Positions 41,680-50,461 of a DNA stretch of 50,508 bases are shown here, piece by piece (the first letter of the stretch is position 1; every line of letters begins with the position of its first letter). The position numbers were made by a program, and so were the translations under genes. The stretch lies in contig DHLX01000038.1 of NCBI GenBank assembly GCA_002405475.1, positions 1-50,508 on the forward strand, given 5' to 3'. Under the pieces are notes generated by a model, which saw only the letters and a list, made by a program, of their open reading frames with translations, made no database searches and was not told where the DNA came from. The stretch comes from Burkholderiales bacterium UBA4657 (GTDB taxonomy: Bacteria; Pseudomonadota; Gammaproteobacteria; Burkholderiales; Burkholderiaceae_E).

Positions 41680-42246
41680 ATGACGACGCGTGCTGCTCCC
41701 ACTACTGTTCAAAAAGAGATGCTTCTGCTGGAAAAGCAGATAAAGCAGTTATTTGAAGCGCGTGGTGAGGATATGGCCCCAGAGTTAGGCGCATTGCTAC
41801 ACGCCGCTCGGGGAATTGTGGGACATGGCAACTTTGTCGATTGGGTTAACGACCATTTACCCTTTTCGTACCGCACAGCTGTGCGGTATTTGCGTGCCTA
41901 TGACACCATCAGCGCTTTTAAGGATGCCGTCGTACGCCCGGAATCCGGATCGGGAATGTCCGCTTATGCGATTGAAGAGATCACGCGTGGCATGCAGGCG
42001 GCAGCGCGCAAAGACCAGGAAAGCATAGGTTTTGTCGATAACAGCGACAAGCTTCAATTTTTGTATCTTATTCACTATAGAACATCGCCTTCTTCGAGCA
42101 TTAAAAGCGTCACTTGCCCTTTGACCAGGCCGATCAGCTCAAAACTCGATCTCACGACTATCTGGTCACAACTTTGCACTCACTTAGATTTGCCGATGTC
42201 AGCCGTTCTCGAGGACTGGAAGTTAGTATCCTACGGAGCGCGCTGA
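41680..42246 (+). CDS. DUF3102-like protein
   Basis: This 188-aa protein has the DUF3102 pattern in its first half (LLHAARGIVGHGNFVDWVNDHLPFSYRTAVRYLRAYDTIS), found in phage and plasmid proteins and likely a DNA-binding helical unit. The C-terminal third (from ~residue 120) loses similarity in feel and may be divergent. ATG 41680 was chosen because upstream sequence in frame overlaps the divergent gene pair; no clear ribosome site is seen. It is convergent with the three-HTH gene. Confidence 0.7.
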   Translation: MTTRAAPTTVQKEMLLLEKQIKQLFEARGEDMAPELGALLHAARGIVGHGNFVDWVNDHLPFSYRTAVRYLRAYDTISAFKDAVVRPESGSGMSAYAIEEITRGMQAAARKDQESIGFVDNSDKLQFLYLIHYRTSPSSSIKSVTCPLTRPISSKLDLTTIWSQLCTHLDLPMSAVLEDWKLVSYGAR

Positions 42247-42268
42247 TGCAGGTAGTCGAATGCCGGTG

Positions 42269-43396
42269 TCAAGACAACGGATTGAGCCCACTTAAATCCA
42301 GCGAGCTTTCACGCTCAAAAATTCCGATGAGAATTTTTCGGACATCCGGGGGGCATTGTGTCCATGACTTTTTGTCCTGGGGCATAAAAATGCCGAAACT
42401 TGCGTACCTCAACAGAGTTTCTTGTACAGAGTTGCCGCAGATTTTGTAGGCAGGTTGCGCAGGCTGAACAAAAGAATTTTTGTCGAGCATGCCTCCCCAA
42501 ATATACACCTGGACCAGTGGAACTCCCAGGTACTTGGCAAACGTTTGCAATCGTTCCGGGGGAAAGTTTTCCGGGCGCGTTTTGCCGTTCAGGAAGTTTT
42601 GAAGCGAGTCATAGTTTTTAAAACCCAGGGCGTTTTGCATTTCATTTTTTCCGTGCCCTTTTGCGCGCGCGGCATCGCAAAGCGCATCAACCAGAGAACT
42701 CGCAACGTACCTACTTGCTGGCAAAGAAGAAGACGAATTCGGAGCTGTTTGTTGTGCAACTTCCGATCCAGGTACTAAAGTTGTAGTGTTATTGTTTTTC
42801 TTATTTCTCGAGAAGAAAGGTGTTTGAGCACGAACACGCGCAAAGGGAGTTTGTTTTTTTAATTTTTTTGCGGCCTGTGCGAAATTGTAGATGTATGTCC
42901 GCAGATGATGGGGGGGCGGAACCAGCTCGCCGCGCGCCCATCGCCATACGGTCGATACATGCACTCCCGCGACCAACGCAATCCGGTCATAATCGTTCGG
43001 CTGTACGCCAATTTGCTTGGCCCATTTCTTAATCCATTGATTGACCGTGAGCTGGTCGTTTTTTTTATACTCGGTCACAAGATTTTTATAGTTGGCCGCC
43101 AGGTCTTCAGCCCGCCGCATGATTTCCGCATGGCCCGGACGTTTGTCGGGCTGGAAGTCGTGTCGGCCATAAATGTAAGTTGCCAGCCGAGCATTGGAAA
43201 TTTCCAGCATGTGGGCAAAATTTTCCAGGGATAAACCAATGTTTTGTCGAATCTCAGCCAGTCGTTGGGCATATGGCCCGAGTGAGACTTTTTTCGTGCC
43301 AGCGCGACGCAGGTTGAAAGCAGATGCTCCACCTGTTTTCGCGAGGTAGGGGTTGAGATCAAGCCAGGGCGGACAAAGATTATTTTTTTCACTCAT
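42269..43396 (-). CDS. Multi-HTH DNA-binding regulator (XRE-like)
   Basis: This 375-aa protein seems to carry three helix-turn-helix units. They are at ~40-75 (LAEIRQNIGLSLENFAHMLEISNARLATYIYG), ~125-160 (IGVQPNDYDRIALVAGVHVSTVWRWARGE) and ~235-275 (ALCDAARAKGHGKNEMQNALGFKNYDSLQNFLNGK). Linkers are Asn/Ser/Thr-rich. Start ATG 43396 is preceded by GGAG. Multiple HTHs suggest binding to extended or repeated operators, perhaps controlling the mobile-element genes around it. It is divergent from the DUF1173 gene. Family assignment is by pattern only. Confidence 0.72.
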   Translation of the reverse strand: MSEKNNLCPPWLDLNPYLAKTGGASAFNLRRAGTKKVSLGPYAQRLAEIRQNIGLSLENFAHMLEISNARLATYIYGRHDFQPDKRPGHAEIMRRAEDLAANYKNLVTEYKKNDQLTVNQWIKKWAKQIGVQPNDYDRIALVAGVHVSTVWRWARGELVPPPHHLRTYIYNFAQAAKKLKKQTPFARVRAQTPFFSRNKKNNNTTTLVPGSEVAQQTAPNSSSSLPASRYVASSLVDALCDAARAKGHGKNEMQNALGFKNYDSLQNFLNGKTRPENFPPERLQTFAKYLGVPLVQVYIWGGMLDKNSFVQPAQPAYKICGNSVQETLLRYASFGIFMPQDKKSWTQCPPDVRKILIGIFERESSLDLSGLNPLS

Positions 43397-43410
43397 AGGA
43401 TCTCCAAAAA

Positions 43411-44769
43411 ATGAGCAGGATTTACCCGCTATTATCGTTAAAAAAAAGAATTATTCAAGTGGATAATCATGCGTATTTCCTAGCGATTTCCCCAAAAAAA
43501 ATGCTTACAAAACGCAGTCCGGAAGTGAGCGCAGTTAGTACGGTGGCTGACCAGCGCCTACTACACCTACTCTGCAATGATCGGGATTTACGGGCACGGA
43601 CAGTCCATGATCTGGTCGACTCTAGCTTCCACGCACTCGAAGCAGCCAAGAGAGAAGGCTACAAGTTGTTGTGCCCGTGTACCGATCCGCCGCAGCGCAT
43701 GGTGTTGCGCAAGACAATGGAGAGTTATGTAATCGCGGTCTGGCCAAACCAAGGCCACATGCACCACCCGTCTTGCCATTTTTATCGCGACGAGGATGAC
43801 AACACGGCAATCAAGCCGGATGAGCCAGATGAGACTGGTGCGATAGAAGAAAACGAACATGGATTTGATGTCAGGCTTTCGCTAAGCCTGCTTCAATCAT
43901 CGCGCAAGGCAGCGGAATCGCGCGAGCACAACGCAACCCCTGCTCGCCAGGCGGCAACTGCAGGGCTAACTGAGTTGTTCTATCATCTTTATCGACAGGC
44001 CTCGCTTAATATGCATCGGCCCGATGCCCGGTACCGGGATTGGAGTTTCGTACGATGGGCGCTGGGTCAGCAGGTCGAATTGCTGAGGGTAAATGGGAGG
44101 GAATTCAACAAACATACTTATATTGTCCCGGTATTTAATGTCAAAACTAAAACCAGTCCTGAGCCTTGGCCGCCGCAGCGCATACGCTCGTTGGCACAGT
44201 CAGGATATTTATTCCTGATCGGCGAAGTGAAATCCATAGAACCGGGGGGTAGCGGCTGTACCTGGTGGCTGAAAAACTTCCCTCGTCCATTGCTGGCAGA
44301 TCCAAGCACCCAGGCCGGCGTGTTGAAAGACAATACTGTTGCTGGAACTTCAATCGACCTGCTCAAGCACAGCCCATTCAAGCATCACATCTTGCTTCTT
44401 GCGCGCATAAGATTTGGCGCGGAAACGATTCACCTCATGAATGCATCTTTGCTACTGACAGCGGAACAGTACATCCCTGTAGACAATATGGCGGAACTGG
44501 AGCTGGCTACTGCCCTGGTACGAGAAAAAAGGGCATTCATCAAGCCAATGGTCGGCTCCACTATAAGGCAGGCCGACTTTTTGCTGCGAGATACGAACCC
44601 GCACACAGCCCTGTTTGTGCTACCCGCCAATACAGCAATCCGGGATCATAAAATGAACGCCAGCGCCTGGCATGCACAGGCCAAGCAACGCGCTATCTGG
44701 ATATGGGACAAGGCAAAAGACCAGGAACGGCCGGCCTTGCCGACGGCCAGTCAGACACCAGGCAACTGA
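43411..44769 (+). CDS. DUF1173 family protein
   Basis: This 452-aa protein resembles DUF1173, a family common on integrative elements and plasmids. A cysteine/histidine cluster (LLCPCTDPP ~91 and HMHHPSCHFYRDE ~120) may bind zinc. The start at 43411 leaves only 14 bp to the divergent gene; a later ATG at 43501 would leave room for promoters but lacks a ribosome site. The end overlaps the end of umuC by 19 bp (convergent). Function unknown. Confidence 0.78.
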   Translation: MSRIYPLLSLKKRIIQVDNHAYFLAISPKKMLTKRSPEVSAVSTVADQRLLHLLCNDRDLRARTVHDLVDSSFHALEAAKREGYKLLCPCTDPPQRMVLRKTMESYVIAVWPNQGHMHHPSCHFYRDEDDNTAIKPDEPDETGAIEENEHGFDVRLSLSLLQSSRKAAESREHNATPARQAATAGLTELFYHLYRQASLNMHRPDARYRDWSFVRWALGQQVELLRVNGREFNKHTYIVPVFNVKTKTSPEPWPPQRIRSLAQSGYLFLIGEVKSIEPGGSGCTWWLKNFPRPLLADPSTQAGVLKDNTVAGTSIDLLKHSPFKHHILLLARIRFGAETIHLMNASLLLTAEQYIPVDNMAELELATALVREKRAFIKPMVGSTIRQADFLLRDTNPHTALFVLPANTAIRDHKMNASAWHAQAKQRAIWIWDKAKDQERPALPTASQTPGN

Positions 44770-46016
44770 TCCCAATCGGTCGTATAGGCCGGAGACTTGC
44801 GTTCCTGGCGCATTTCCCATTGTCGAGTCAATCCCGCCGAACTAAGCCGGACAGTACCGCGACCGAATCGAGTATTCAGCCGGTCGAGTGTCTGCATGAG
44901 GGGGGAAACCGGCGAAGCGGACTCTTCGAAAAGATCATGCTGCCCATTCAGTGCTGATGTGATGGCACCCAGCAGAATTCCTGCTTTCTTGTAGCGATAC
45001 CCCGGGCGCCACAACCATTGTGCAGCTTGCTGCACCCATCGGTTGATCAGCAAACTATCGCTAGTCGGGCTCGGTAATGGAATTGCCATGCCGGGGTGAT
45101 ATTGAGGGAGATCCTTACGAAAGCGGTCTGTAGACAAAAAAACCTGCACCAGGGATGTTTTACCGTTTTGACTGCGCAGCTTCTCTGTAGCGTTCGCTAC
45201 AAAAACGCTCAGGGCGTCTTGGAGGATCGCCAACTCCGTGACTGGACGGCCGAAGGAACGGCTCGACATGATCTGCTGCTTATCTGGCGCGACCTGTTCG
45301 AGTTCAATACACGGCTGCCCTAGTAATTCGCGCTGGGTTCGTTCCATCACTACGCCAAATGCCGCACGTAGGGTAGGGGAATGCGCCTCACGTAACTCCA
45401 GAACTGTATCAATCCCCAACTCCGATAAGCGACGAGAAAGTTTACTTCCCACACCCCAAACCTCACCCACGGGTATCTGACTCAAAAGACGTCTGAGTTG
45501 CTCTTCGCTGAGGTCATTGAGGTTGAAAACCCCGCGCGAACGGGGATGTTTTTTTGCGACGTAATTTGCCAGCTTAGCCAGTGTCTTTGTCGAACCAATC
45601 CCGACACAGACCGGGATCCCTGTCCACTTGCCAATAATTTCACGTAGAGCGTACGACTGGGCGCGTAAATTTGGTGTCCCGGACAAATCGACAAAGCACT
45701 CGTCAATAGAATAGATCTCGCTGCGCGGGGAAAATGTCCTTAGCACTGACATGACGCGATTGGAAATATCGGCGTACAGAGGATAGTTGCTGCTAAGGGC
45801 AAGAATGCCATGTTGCTCTGCCACAGCTTTGCACTCAAACCACGGTTGCCCCATTTTGATGCCCAGTGCTTTAGCTTCGTTGGAACGCGAAACAACACAA
45901 CCATCGTTATTGGAAAGTACAACTACAGGGCAGTTCGTCAGATCAGGCCGAAACAACCGCTCACAGCTGACATAGAAATTGTTGCAATCGACTAGGGCTA
46001 ATTGCTGTACCAGCAT
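44751..46016 (-). CDS. umuC: UmuC-like translesion DNA polymerase (Y family)
   Basis: This 421-aa protein is a full-length UmuC. The catalytic palm shows LALVDCNNFYVSCERLFRPDL and YSIDECFVDLSG, with the metal-binding acidic residues in place. HhH-like elements and the little-finger region follow, plus the UmuC C-terminal domain. With cleaved UmuD it forms Pol V, which copies across DNA lesions and raises mutation rates. It lies 13 bp behind umuD on the same strand. Plasmid and ICE copies (mucAB, rumAB) are common and protect the element during stress. Confidence 0.93.
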   Translation of the reverse strand: MLVQQLALVDCNNFYVSCERLFRPDLTNCPVVVLSNNDGCVVSRSNEAKALGIKMGQPWFECKAVAEQHGILALSSNYPLYADISNRVMSVLRTFSPRSEIYSIDECFVDLSGTPNLRAQSYALREIIGKWTGIPVCVGIGSTKTLAKLANYVAKKHPRSRGVFNLNDLSEEQLRRLLSQIPVGEVWGVGSKLSRRLSELGIDTVLELREAHSPTLRAAFGVVMERTQRELLGQPCIELEQVAPDKQQIMSSRSFGRPVTELAILQDALSVFVANATEKLRSQNGKTSLVQVFLSTDRFRKDLPQYHPGMAIPLPSPTSDSLLINRWVQQAAQWLWRPGYRYKKAGILLGAITSALNGQHDLFEESASPVSPLMQTLDRLNTRFGRGTVRLSSAGLTRQWEMRQERKSPAYTTDWDQLPGV

Positions 46017-46029
46017 ACAAAAATGAGTC

Positions 46030-46470
46030 CTACAGCAGTTTGTGCAGATTTCGCGTGACCACTCCCCATATGGTCAGATCGTCCCCCTCCTTAACGATCA
46101 GTGGCGGATAGAGAGGGTTTTCCGCGACGAGCTTGATAATGCCGCCTTTGCGGTAGAGCCGCTTTAAGGTGAACTCATTGTTGAGCACCGCCAATACAAT
46201 GTTGCCATGCCTGGGCTCAAGTGATCGATCAACCAGTACTTCGTCGCCCTCATAAATGCCGATTCCGGTCATGGAATCGCCTTTAACGCGAAAGATGTGT
46301 GTCGCCTCTCGGTTAAGAATCAAATGTTCATTCAGATCGATGCGCTTCTGCGTGTGATCTGCCGCCGGGGACGGAAAGCCCGCAGGAACGGACCAGGCGC
46401 AGGACTCCAGGAACACGTTACTGGAAGCAGATGCAATGGCAGGTAGCGGATGGTCTGGCGAGGTTTGCAT
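46030..46470 (-). CDS. umuD: UmuD-like S24 self-cleaving peptidase
   Basis: This 146-aa LexA-family protein has the Ser-Lys dyad (GDSMTGIGI and FTLKRLYRKGG) and the UmuD pattern GFPSPAADHTQKRIDLNEHLI. The likely self-cleavage bond is Ala-Gly in VPAGFPSPAA, replacing the Cys-Gly of E. coli UmuD. RecA filaments should trigger cleavage to UmuD', the active Pol V subunit. Tandem ATACAGTATAT repeats lie just upstream as the probable operator. Confidence 0.92.
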   Translation of the reverse strand: MQTSPDHPLPAIASASSNVFLESCAWSVPAGFPSPAADHTQKRIDLNEHLILNREATHIFRVKGDSMTGIGIYEGDEVLVDRSLEPRHGNIVLAVLNNEFTLKRLYRKGGIIKLVAENPLYPPLIVKEGDDLTIWGVVTRNLHKLL

Positions 46471-46479
46471 AGCGCAAAT

Positions 46480-46503
46480 ATACAGTATATTTATACAGTA
46501 TAT
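46480..46503. promoter_or_regulatory. Tandem ATACAGTATAT repeats, operator of umuDC
   Basis: Two identical 11-nt units lie at 46480-46490 and 46493-46503, 9 nt upstream of the umuD start. Each is a short dyad around ATAC-A-GTAT. They share half-site letters with a LexA box (ACAG) but in direct, not inverted, order, so this is not a canonical SOS box. TATA-like hexamers overlap them. Confidence 0.6.
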
Positions 46504-46508
46504 GTGTA

Positions 46509-46712
46509 CTATTGCTTTTGTGAGCGATTTTCTGGTTTACCGGGGACTACAGCTGGCGCCGCCTTCTGCGTCGTCTTGACTTTCTTCACGGGCGCATCAG
46601 TATCACGCGTTAAATGTACCAGCGCCAGATCGCTGGCGAGTAAAAAAACAAGCGATAGCAACCCCAGTTTGAACAACGTAACTAACAACCCGAAAAACGA
46701 TTCAACGATCAC
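46509..46712 (-). CDS. Small membrane protein downstream of double-AAA gene
   Basis: This 67-aa protein has one long hydrophobic segment (FFGLLVTLFKLGLLSLVFLLASDLALVHL) and a positively charged, proline-bearing tail. The start overlaps the stop of the AAA gene (ATGA), so it is translationally coupled. It is probably a membrane partner of that ATPase. No family recognised. Confidence 0.7.
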   Translation of the reverse strand: MIVESFFGLLVTLFKLGLLSLVFLLASDLALVHLTRDTDAPVKKVKTTQKAAPAVVPGKPENRSQKQ

Positions 46713-48739
46713 AGGCGCATTTCCTTCCTTGCGTGGATCACATAATCAGGGCTGATACTGACAGCGGTCTGTCTTGCCACCTGATCCGCGACGGCATCAT
46801 TCCGAGCGGTCTGAAGAATACTGGTCACCGCAGAAGGGGAGAGTCCGTACAATATCGGCACCACCTGCTCCGCCCACTGCTCAATGTCACAGGACAGGCG
46901 GCTGGAATTTTGCCGCGCCCAATCGCTCACCATAGCATGAACAACCTCATCCCCCGGCAGTGCCAGCTCGATTTTGGTCGGAAAGCGCCGGTATACGGCC
47001 TCATCAAACCCATCAATATGATTCGTCGCCAGAATCCAGACTACATCTGGCAAGGGCTGACCGGCACCATCGATGGTTTGCAGTAATTCGTTGGTTTGCA
47101 TCTTCAGACCTGAAACCTGCCTGTCGCCCAAAATATCATCGGCCTCGTCAATAAACACAATGGCCGGGCGCAAATCTGAAGCTTTACGGCGCAGGTTGGC
47201 TAAAGCCTTGTGTTCAGTCGCCAGGGTTTTGCCGTTGGTGGAAATAAACGTATAGCCGGCGGCCTTGGCCAATGACTGCGCCATGGTGGTTTTACCGGTG
47301 CCAGGTGGGCCGTAAAAAATGATGCCTTTGGGGACAGACCCGCCAGCCGCTTCAATGTCATCGACCTGACGAAACTGCACCGCGAGGCGGTCTAGCCGTC
47401 GTTTCACAGCCTCGTCGAAATATAAATCTTTGAGGTCGGGCACGTTTTCTCCCAAACCCTGCAAACCGCCTTGCACGTCACGCAGACCGCGCTTGAAGTC
47501 TGAATAAGATAGCTCCGTAGTGGAAGCCAGATTAGCTGCACGGCGCGTCGCCTCGGTCAAGCGCGGAATATTAAAACCGGCCCAGCGCAGGATCAGCTTG
47601 TCGAGTATGGCCGGGTCGGTCGTTTTTTTGCATTCCTGCAAGGTTTTAAGAATGAGTCCTCTGCGTGCTGGCGCGTCGGGTACGCCTACCTCAATATGAA
47701 AGTCGAATCGGCCCTCACGGATACATGCAGCATCAACACGATCCTTATAGTTGGTCGCGCCAATTAGCAAGACCCGGCCAGCGCGCAATTTGGCGACGGC
47801 AGGTAAAAATACCCCCACCACTTTCCCCTCCTCGCTGTCAGACTGCGCCATCTGACTGCGGTCGGGAAGCAGAGCTTCTATTTCGTCTAGAAAAAGTACG
47901 CAGGGGGCTTGCGCGAGTGCCCGGTCGATGAGTTGGGACATTTGTTCCGAGGACTGATTCACCCAGCGCGAAGCGACACTGCCTATGCCCGACTTGATAA
48001 TTCTAAGACCCAGTTCACCAGCCAACGCTTCGGCGAAAACAGTTTTGCCGGTTCCAGGTTCCCCGTACAGGAAAATGCCATTCTTGCCCGAATTTTTCCA
48101 CTGCTGTGCCGCATCGAGCAATTTCGCTTTCAGTGCGTCGTTGCCAGTCAAAGATTTGAAATTGAGTGTCGGTCGTACCGCACCCATATCACGGGTAGAA
48201 AGTTCTTTGAACCCAAAATCCGAACCGGACGGGAGTGCAGGGGCCATTCTCACAACGCGCCGGATAAAGAAAAATCGCCCGAAGTTATCCTCTTCATCTT
48301 CAAGGGCGACCGGATCAACCGCATCGCGTCTGTACTGCAGAAAGAGGGAGAGCAACGCCAGCACCAAAAACAGCACAAAAGTCATGCACAGGAAAAGATA
48401 GGCGTTCAGAGCCAACTGCAGACCTGCGGGCTCAAGTTCAAATAGCGTATTTTTTTCGATATCGACGCGATAGGCGGGGTAAAGCTTCCAGGCGACCCAA
48501 AGAGCAGAGGCGGCCAGAAAAACCCAGAAAATACGACATAAATAACTGACGGTAGTGGATTTGACTGCCGGAAAAAGAAGCGCTGCAAAACAGCCGGCAT
48601 ACACACACATCAGCAACAAGGCCTCTTTGCTGGCGGCGTCGCGGTAGAGCCCGGTAAATAGCAGTAATGCCTGGGCTACGACAAACAACCAGGTCTGTGT
48701 ATGAGCCACCTGGGCGTTTCTGCTTAGAACGGGCATCAT
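46709..48739 (-). CDS. Membrane-anchored double AAA+ ATPase (CDC48/FtsH-like)
   Basis: This ~676-aa protein begins with about four hydrophobic segments (residues ~10-140), then two AAA+ modules. Module 1 has Walker A FLYGEPGTGKTVFAEAL (~225) and Walker B CVLFLDEIEALLPD. Module 2 has Walker A FYGPPGTGKTTMAQSL (~474), Walker B IVFIDEADDILGD and a second-region arginine in YRRFPTKIEL. No zinc-protease HExxH motif follows, so it is not FtsH; it should remodel or extract proteins at the inner membrane. The start ATG 48739 overlaps the previous stop. Small membrane proteins flank it on both sides in one operon. Substrates are unknown. Confidence 0.85.
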   Translation of the reverse strand: MMPVLSRNAQVAHTQTWLFVVAQALLLFTGLYRDAASKEALLLMCVYAGCFAALLFPAVKSTTVSYLCRIFWVFLAASALWVAWKLYPAYRVDIEKNTLFELEPAGLQLALNAYLFLCMTFVLFLVLALLSLFLQYRRDAVDPVALEDEEDNFGRFFFIRRVVRMAPALPSGSDFGFKELSTRDMGAVRPTLNFKSLTGNDALKAKLLDAAQQWKNSGKNGIFLYGEPGTGKTVFAEALAGELGLRIIKSGIGSVASRWVNQSSEQMSQLIDRALAQAPCVLFLDEIEALLPDRSQMAQSDSEEGKVVGVFLPAVAKLRAGRVLLIGATNYKDRVDAACIREGRFDFHIEVGVPDAPARRGLILKTLQECKKTTDPAILDKLILRWAGFNIPRLTEATRRAANLASTTELSYSDFKRGLRDVQGGLQGLGENVPDLKDLYFDEAVKRRLDRLAVQFRQVDDIEAAGGSVPKGIIFYGPPGTGKTTMAQSLAKAAGYTFISTNGKTLATEHKALANLRRKASDLRPAIVFIDEADDILGDRQVSGLKMQTNELLQTIDGAGQPLPDVVWILATNHIDGFDEAVYRRFPTKIELALPGDEVVHAMVSDWARQNSSRLSCDIEQWAEQVVPILYGLSPSAVTSILQTARNDAVADQVARQTAVSISPDYVIHARKEMRL

Positions 48740-49002
48740 TTCCGGGTTCTCCCCGAACTTAAGACAAACCAAAAAGACACCAGGAAAATGATTATAGAAA
48801 TCGACATTCCCAAGATGAGCTGTCCTTCACGGTAAGTGCCGGACACATAAACCGCCAGGCGCCATAGGAAGGCATACAGGCAAAAAGCCATTATCCCGAT
48901 GACATATACCGTGACGAGGCGCGAGATAAGGCTATTAATGCTCAGCACCAGAGCCAGTGGGGCGAGCAGGAAGGACATTTCACGAAGAATGAGTATTTTC
49001 AT
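48736..49002 (-). CDS. Small multi-span membrane protein, first in AAA operon
   Basis: This ~88-aa protein is nearly all hydrophobic, with three probable spans (SFLLAPLALVLSINSLI, VTVYVIGIMAFCLYAFLW, LILGMSISIIIFLVSFWFVL) and a basic tail. I chose ATG 49002; a longer frame to 49065 has a polar start without a ribosome site. Its stop overlaps the AAA gene start. It probably forms a complex with that ATPase. Confidence 0.65.
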   Translation of the reverse strand: MKILILREMSFLLAPLALVLSINSLISRLVTVYVIGIMAFCLYAFLWRLAVYVSGTYREGQLILGMSISIIIFLVSFWFVLSSGRTRK

Positions 49003-49104
49003 CAGGGTATTTTGGCATGCCAGAACCAGTTTGCAAGTACCGGGCGGGCGATTTTCGACGCCCATGGCAAAGCTTGCATCTGTCTAATCACGGCGGTATG
49101 ATGA

Positions 49105-49347
49105 CGCTTTCCTCGCGCCTTTTGGCGCATCGTCAACTGCTTCATGCAGCTTATCCCGGGTCGGCGCTTTGCCGGGTTTAAGGGATTACTCAATTCCCCA
49201 ACTTCTCTTTGTCATCATGGACGCAGCTCGTCCGACATCTGGGGAATCTTTCAACTACCGCATCAACGATGCGGGTTTATCTCAAATGCCTCGCCTAAGG
49301 CGAAGTACATCTGCGACCGCCTGACTGCGCCGTTGCTGGAGATCATT
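49105..49347 (+). promoter_or_regulatory. Hairpin-rich leader before a 69-aa gene
   Basis: Visible stems include GCGCC/GGCGC (~49114-49127), CGGC/GCCG (~49165), a long-range ATTCCCC/GGGGAAT pair (49193-49247) enclosing GGACG/CGTCC, CCGCATC/GATGCGG (49258-49274) and TCGCC/GGCGA (49291-49303). They lie before the ribosome site GGAG (~49338). This looks like a folded 5' leader; sequence similarity to the leaders at 34.66 and 40.74 kb was not seen. Confidence 0.5.
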
Positions 49348-49557
49348 ATGGAAGTCAAATTGCTGATAGGCGCGCATGCCTACGCCCACATTCAATATGC
49401 GGGCGGGAGCATGGATGTCCTGCTCGATGCCGGCCATTCGCCGGAATTCAGTCTGTCCCGTACGGCAAGTGAATTGCAGGATAAAGCCAAAGCAATCATT
49501 CGGCGTGCAGAAATTATTCAGCAGGCCGCAGCATATCTGGAAGCACAAAAAGCGTAG
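49348..49557 (+). CDS. Small hypothetical protein behind folded leader
   Basis: This 69-aa protein (MEVKLLIGAHAYAHIQYAGGSMDVLLDAG, then a helical tail SRTASELQDKAKAIIRRAEIIQQAAAYLEAQ) starts at ATG 49348 with GGAG 7 nt upstream. A longer frame from 49144 passes through the leader hairpins and is unlikely. The N-terminal part looks like a short beta meander. No family recognised. Confidence 0.65.
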   Translation: MEVKLLIGAHAYAHIQYAGGSMDVLLDAGHSPEFSLSRTASELQDKAKAIIRRAEIIQQAAAYLEAQKA

Positions 49558-49596
49558 CTGACTGATAACCACACACACTTGTTGATGGAATAAACA

Positions 49597-50385
49597 ATGA
49601 ACAAAGAACTAGCCTCGCAAACGCTACGTACCGTAGCAACAAAGCACATGCCTAAAAATGCCAGACAGTTTACTTGGCTGTACACGGGGGATAAGAAGCG
49701 ATCGAATATATTGGGCGGTCGTGCTTTCAGCAAACCCGTCAAAGGAAAAGTGATACACATTGACGATCAATTTATGATCCTCAAAACCCAGCGAACCCAT
49801 TTCCTGGTGACGCTCAAAAGTCTGCTGGATATAGAGCCGGCAGTCGGCGATAACGTCTTGTACACCGAGTACACGCCGCGTCGTATGGACGGCAGTTATC
49901 TTTACGACTTCGAGCAAATCCCCGGATCAACCACCATCATTCTGACGGTTTCTAGACTGAGTAACTGGAATCTACCAAAACCCGACAACCCGTTTTTACA
50001 GCAACTGGTTGACCAGCTGGTAAACATGGAGGCAGAAGACGGTAAAAGAACTTTGTTACAGCTCTTGATTGATGCTGGCGCTTCTGACTGGAAGTTTTAT
50101 GACGAGCTCAAACTGGAGAACAATAAATTTCCATGGCCGGCGCTGGAAGTGTCCTTAACCTATCCGGAGCCAGGACGCCTGCAGATCTTATACGACCAGG
50201 GAATAGACTATTACCAGATCAACTGGATAAGCGCCAGCAAGTCCCATGCGCCAGAGCTAATTGAGGACGTGTCCTTCGATGACTTGCCAAGATTACTTGG
50301 GAAATTGTTTGACGATGGCCGCACACTTAAAGACAAGATCACTATCTTGTCTCGCGAAAAAGTAAAAAAACTTGCTGATATGTAG
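49597..50385 (+). CDS. Hypothetical protein with small N-terminal beta domain
   Basis: This 262-aa protein has a beta-rich N-terminal half (GKVIHIDDQFMILKTQRTHFLVTLKSLLDIEPAVGDNVLYTEYTPRRMDGSYLYDF) that reads like an OB- or Tudor-type fold. A helical acidic half follows (MEAEDGKRTLLQLLIDAGASDWKFYDELK). No catalytic motif was seen. It starts 39 bp after the 69-aa gene and is followed by a terminator. Function unknown. Confidence 0.7.
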   Translation: MNKELASQTLRTVATKHMPKNARQFTWLYTGDKKRSNILGGRAFSKPVKGKVIHIDDQFMILKTQRTHFLVTLKSLLDIEPAVGDNVLYTEYTPRRMDGSYLYDFEQIPGSTTIILTVSRLSNWNLPKPDNPFLQQLVDQLVNMEAEDGKRTLLQLLIDAGASDWKFYDELKLENNKFPWPALEVSLTYPEPGRLQILYDQGIDYYQINWISASKSHAPELIEDVSFDDLPRLLGKLFDDGRTLKDKITILSREKVKKLADM

Positions 50386-50389
50386 TACT

Positions 50390-50413
50390 TAGGGGGGGGT
50401 TCCCCCCATTTTC
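50390..50413 (+). terminator. Intrinsic terminator
   Basis: A G-run/C-run stem (GGGGGG, GTT, CCCCCC) followed by ATTTTCTT lies 5 bp after the stop codon of the preceding gene. Confidence 0.75.
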
Positions 50414-50461
50414 TTGGGGTGAGAATTGAAATTAACTGTTAAACACCTTATTGCAATTGCA

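Noticed and set aside
46480..46503. Canonical LexA (SOS) box before umuD
   Set aside because: The half-sites are in direct rather than inverted order, so the CTGT-N8-ACAG pattern is not met.
46709..48739. FtsH protease
   Set aside because: Two AAA modules are present and no HExxH zinc-protease motif follows either.
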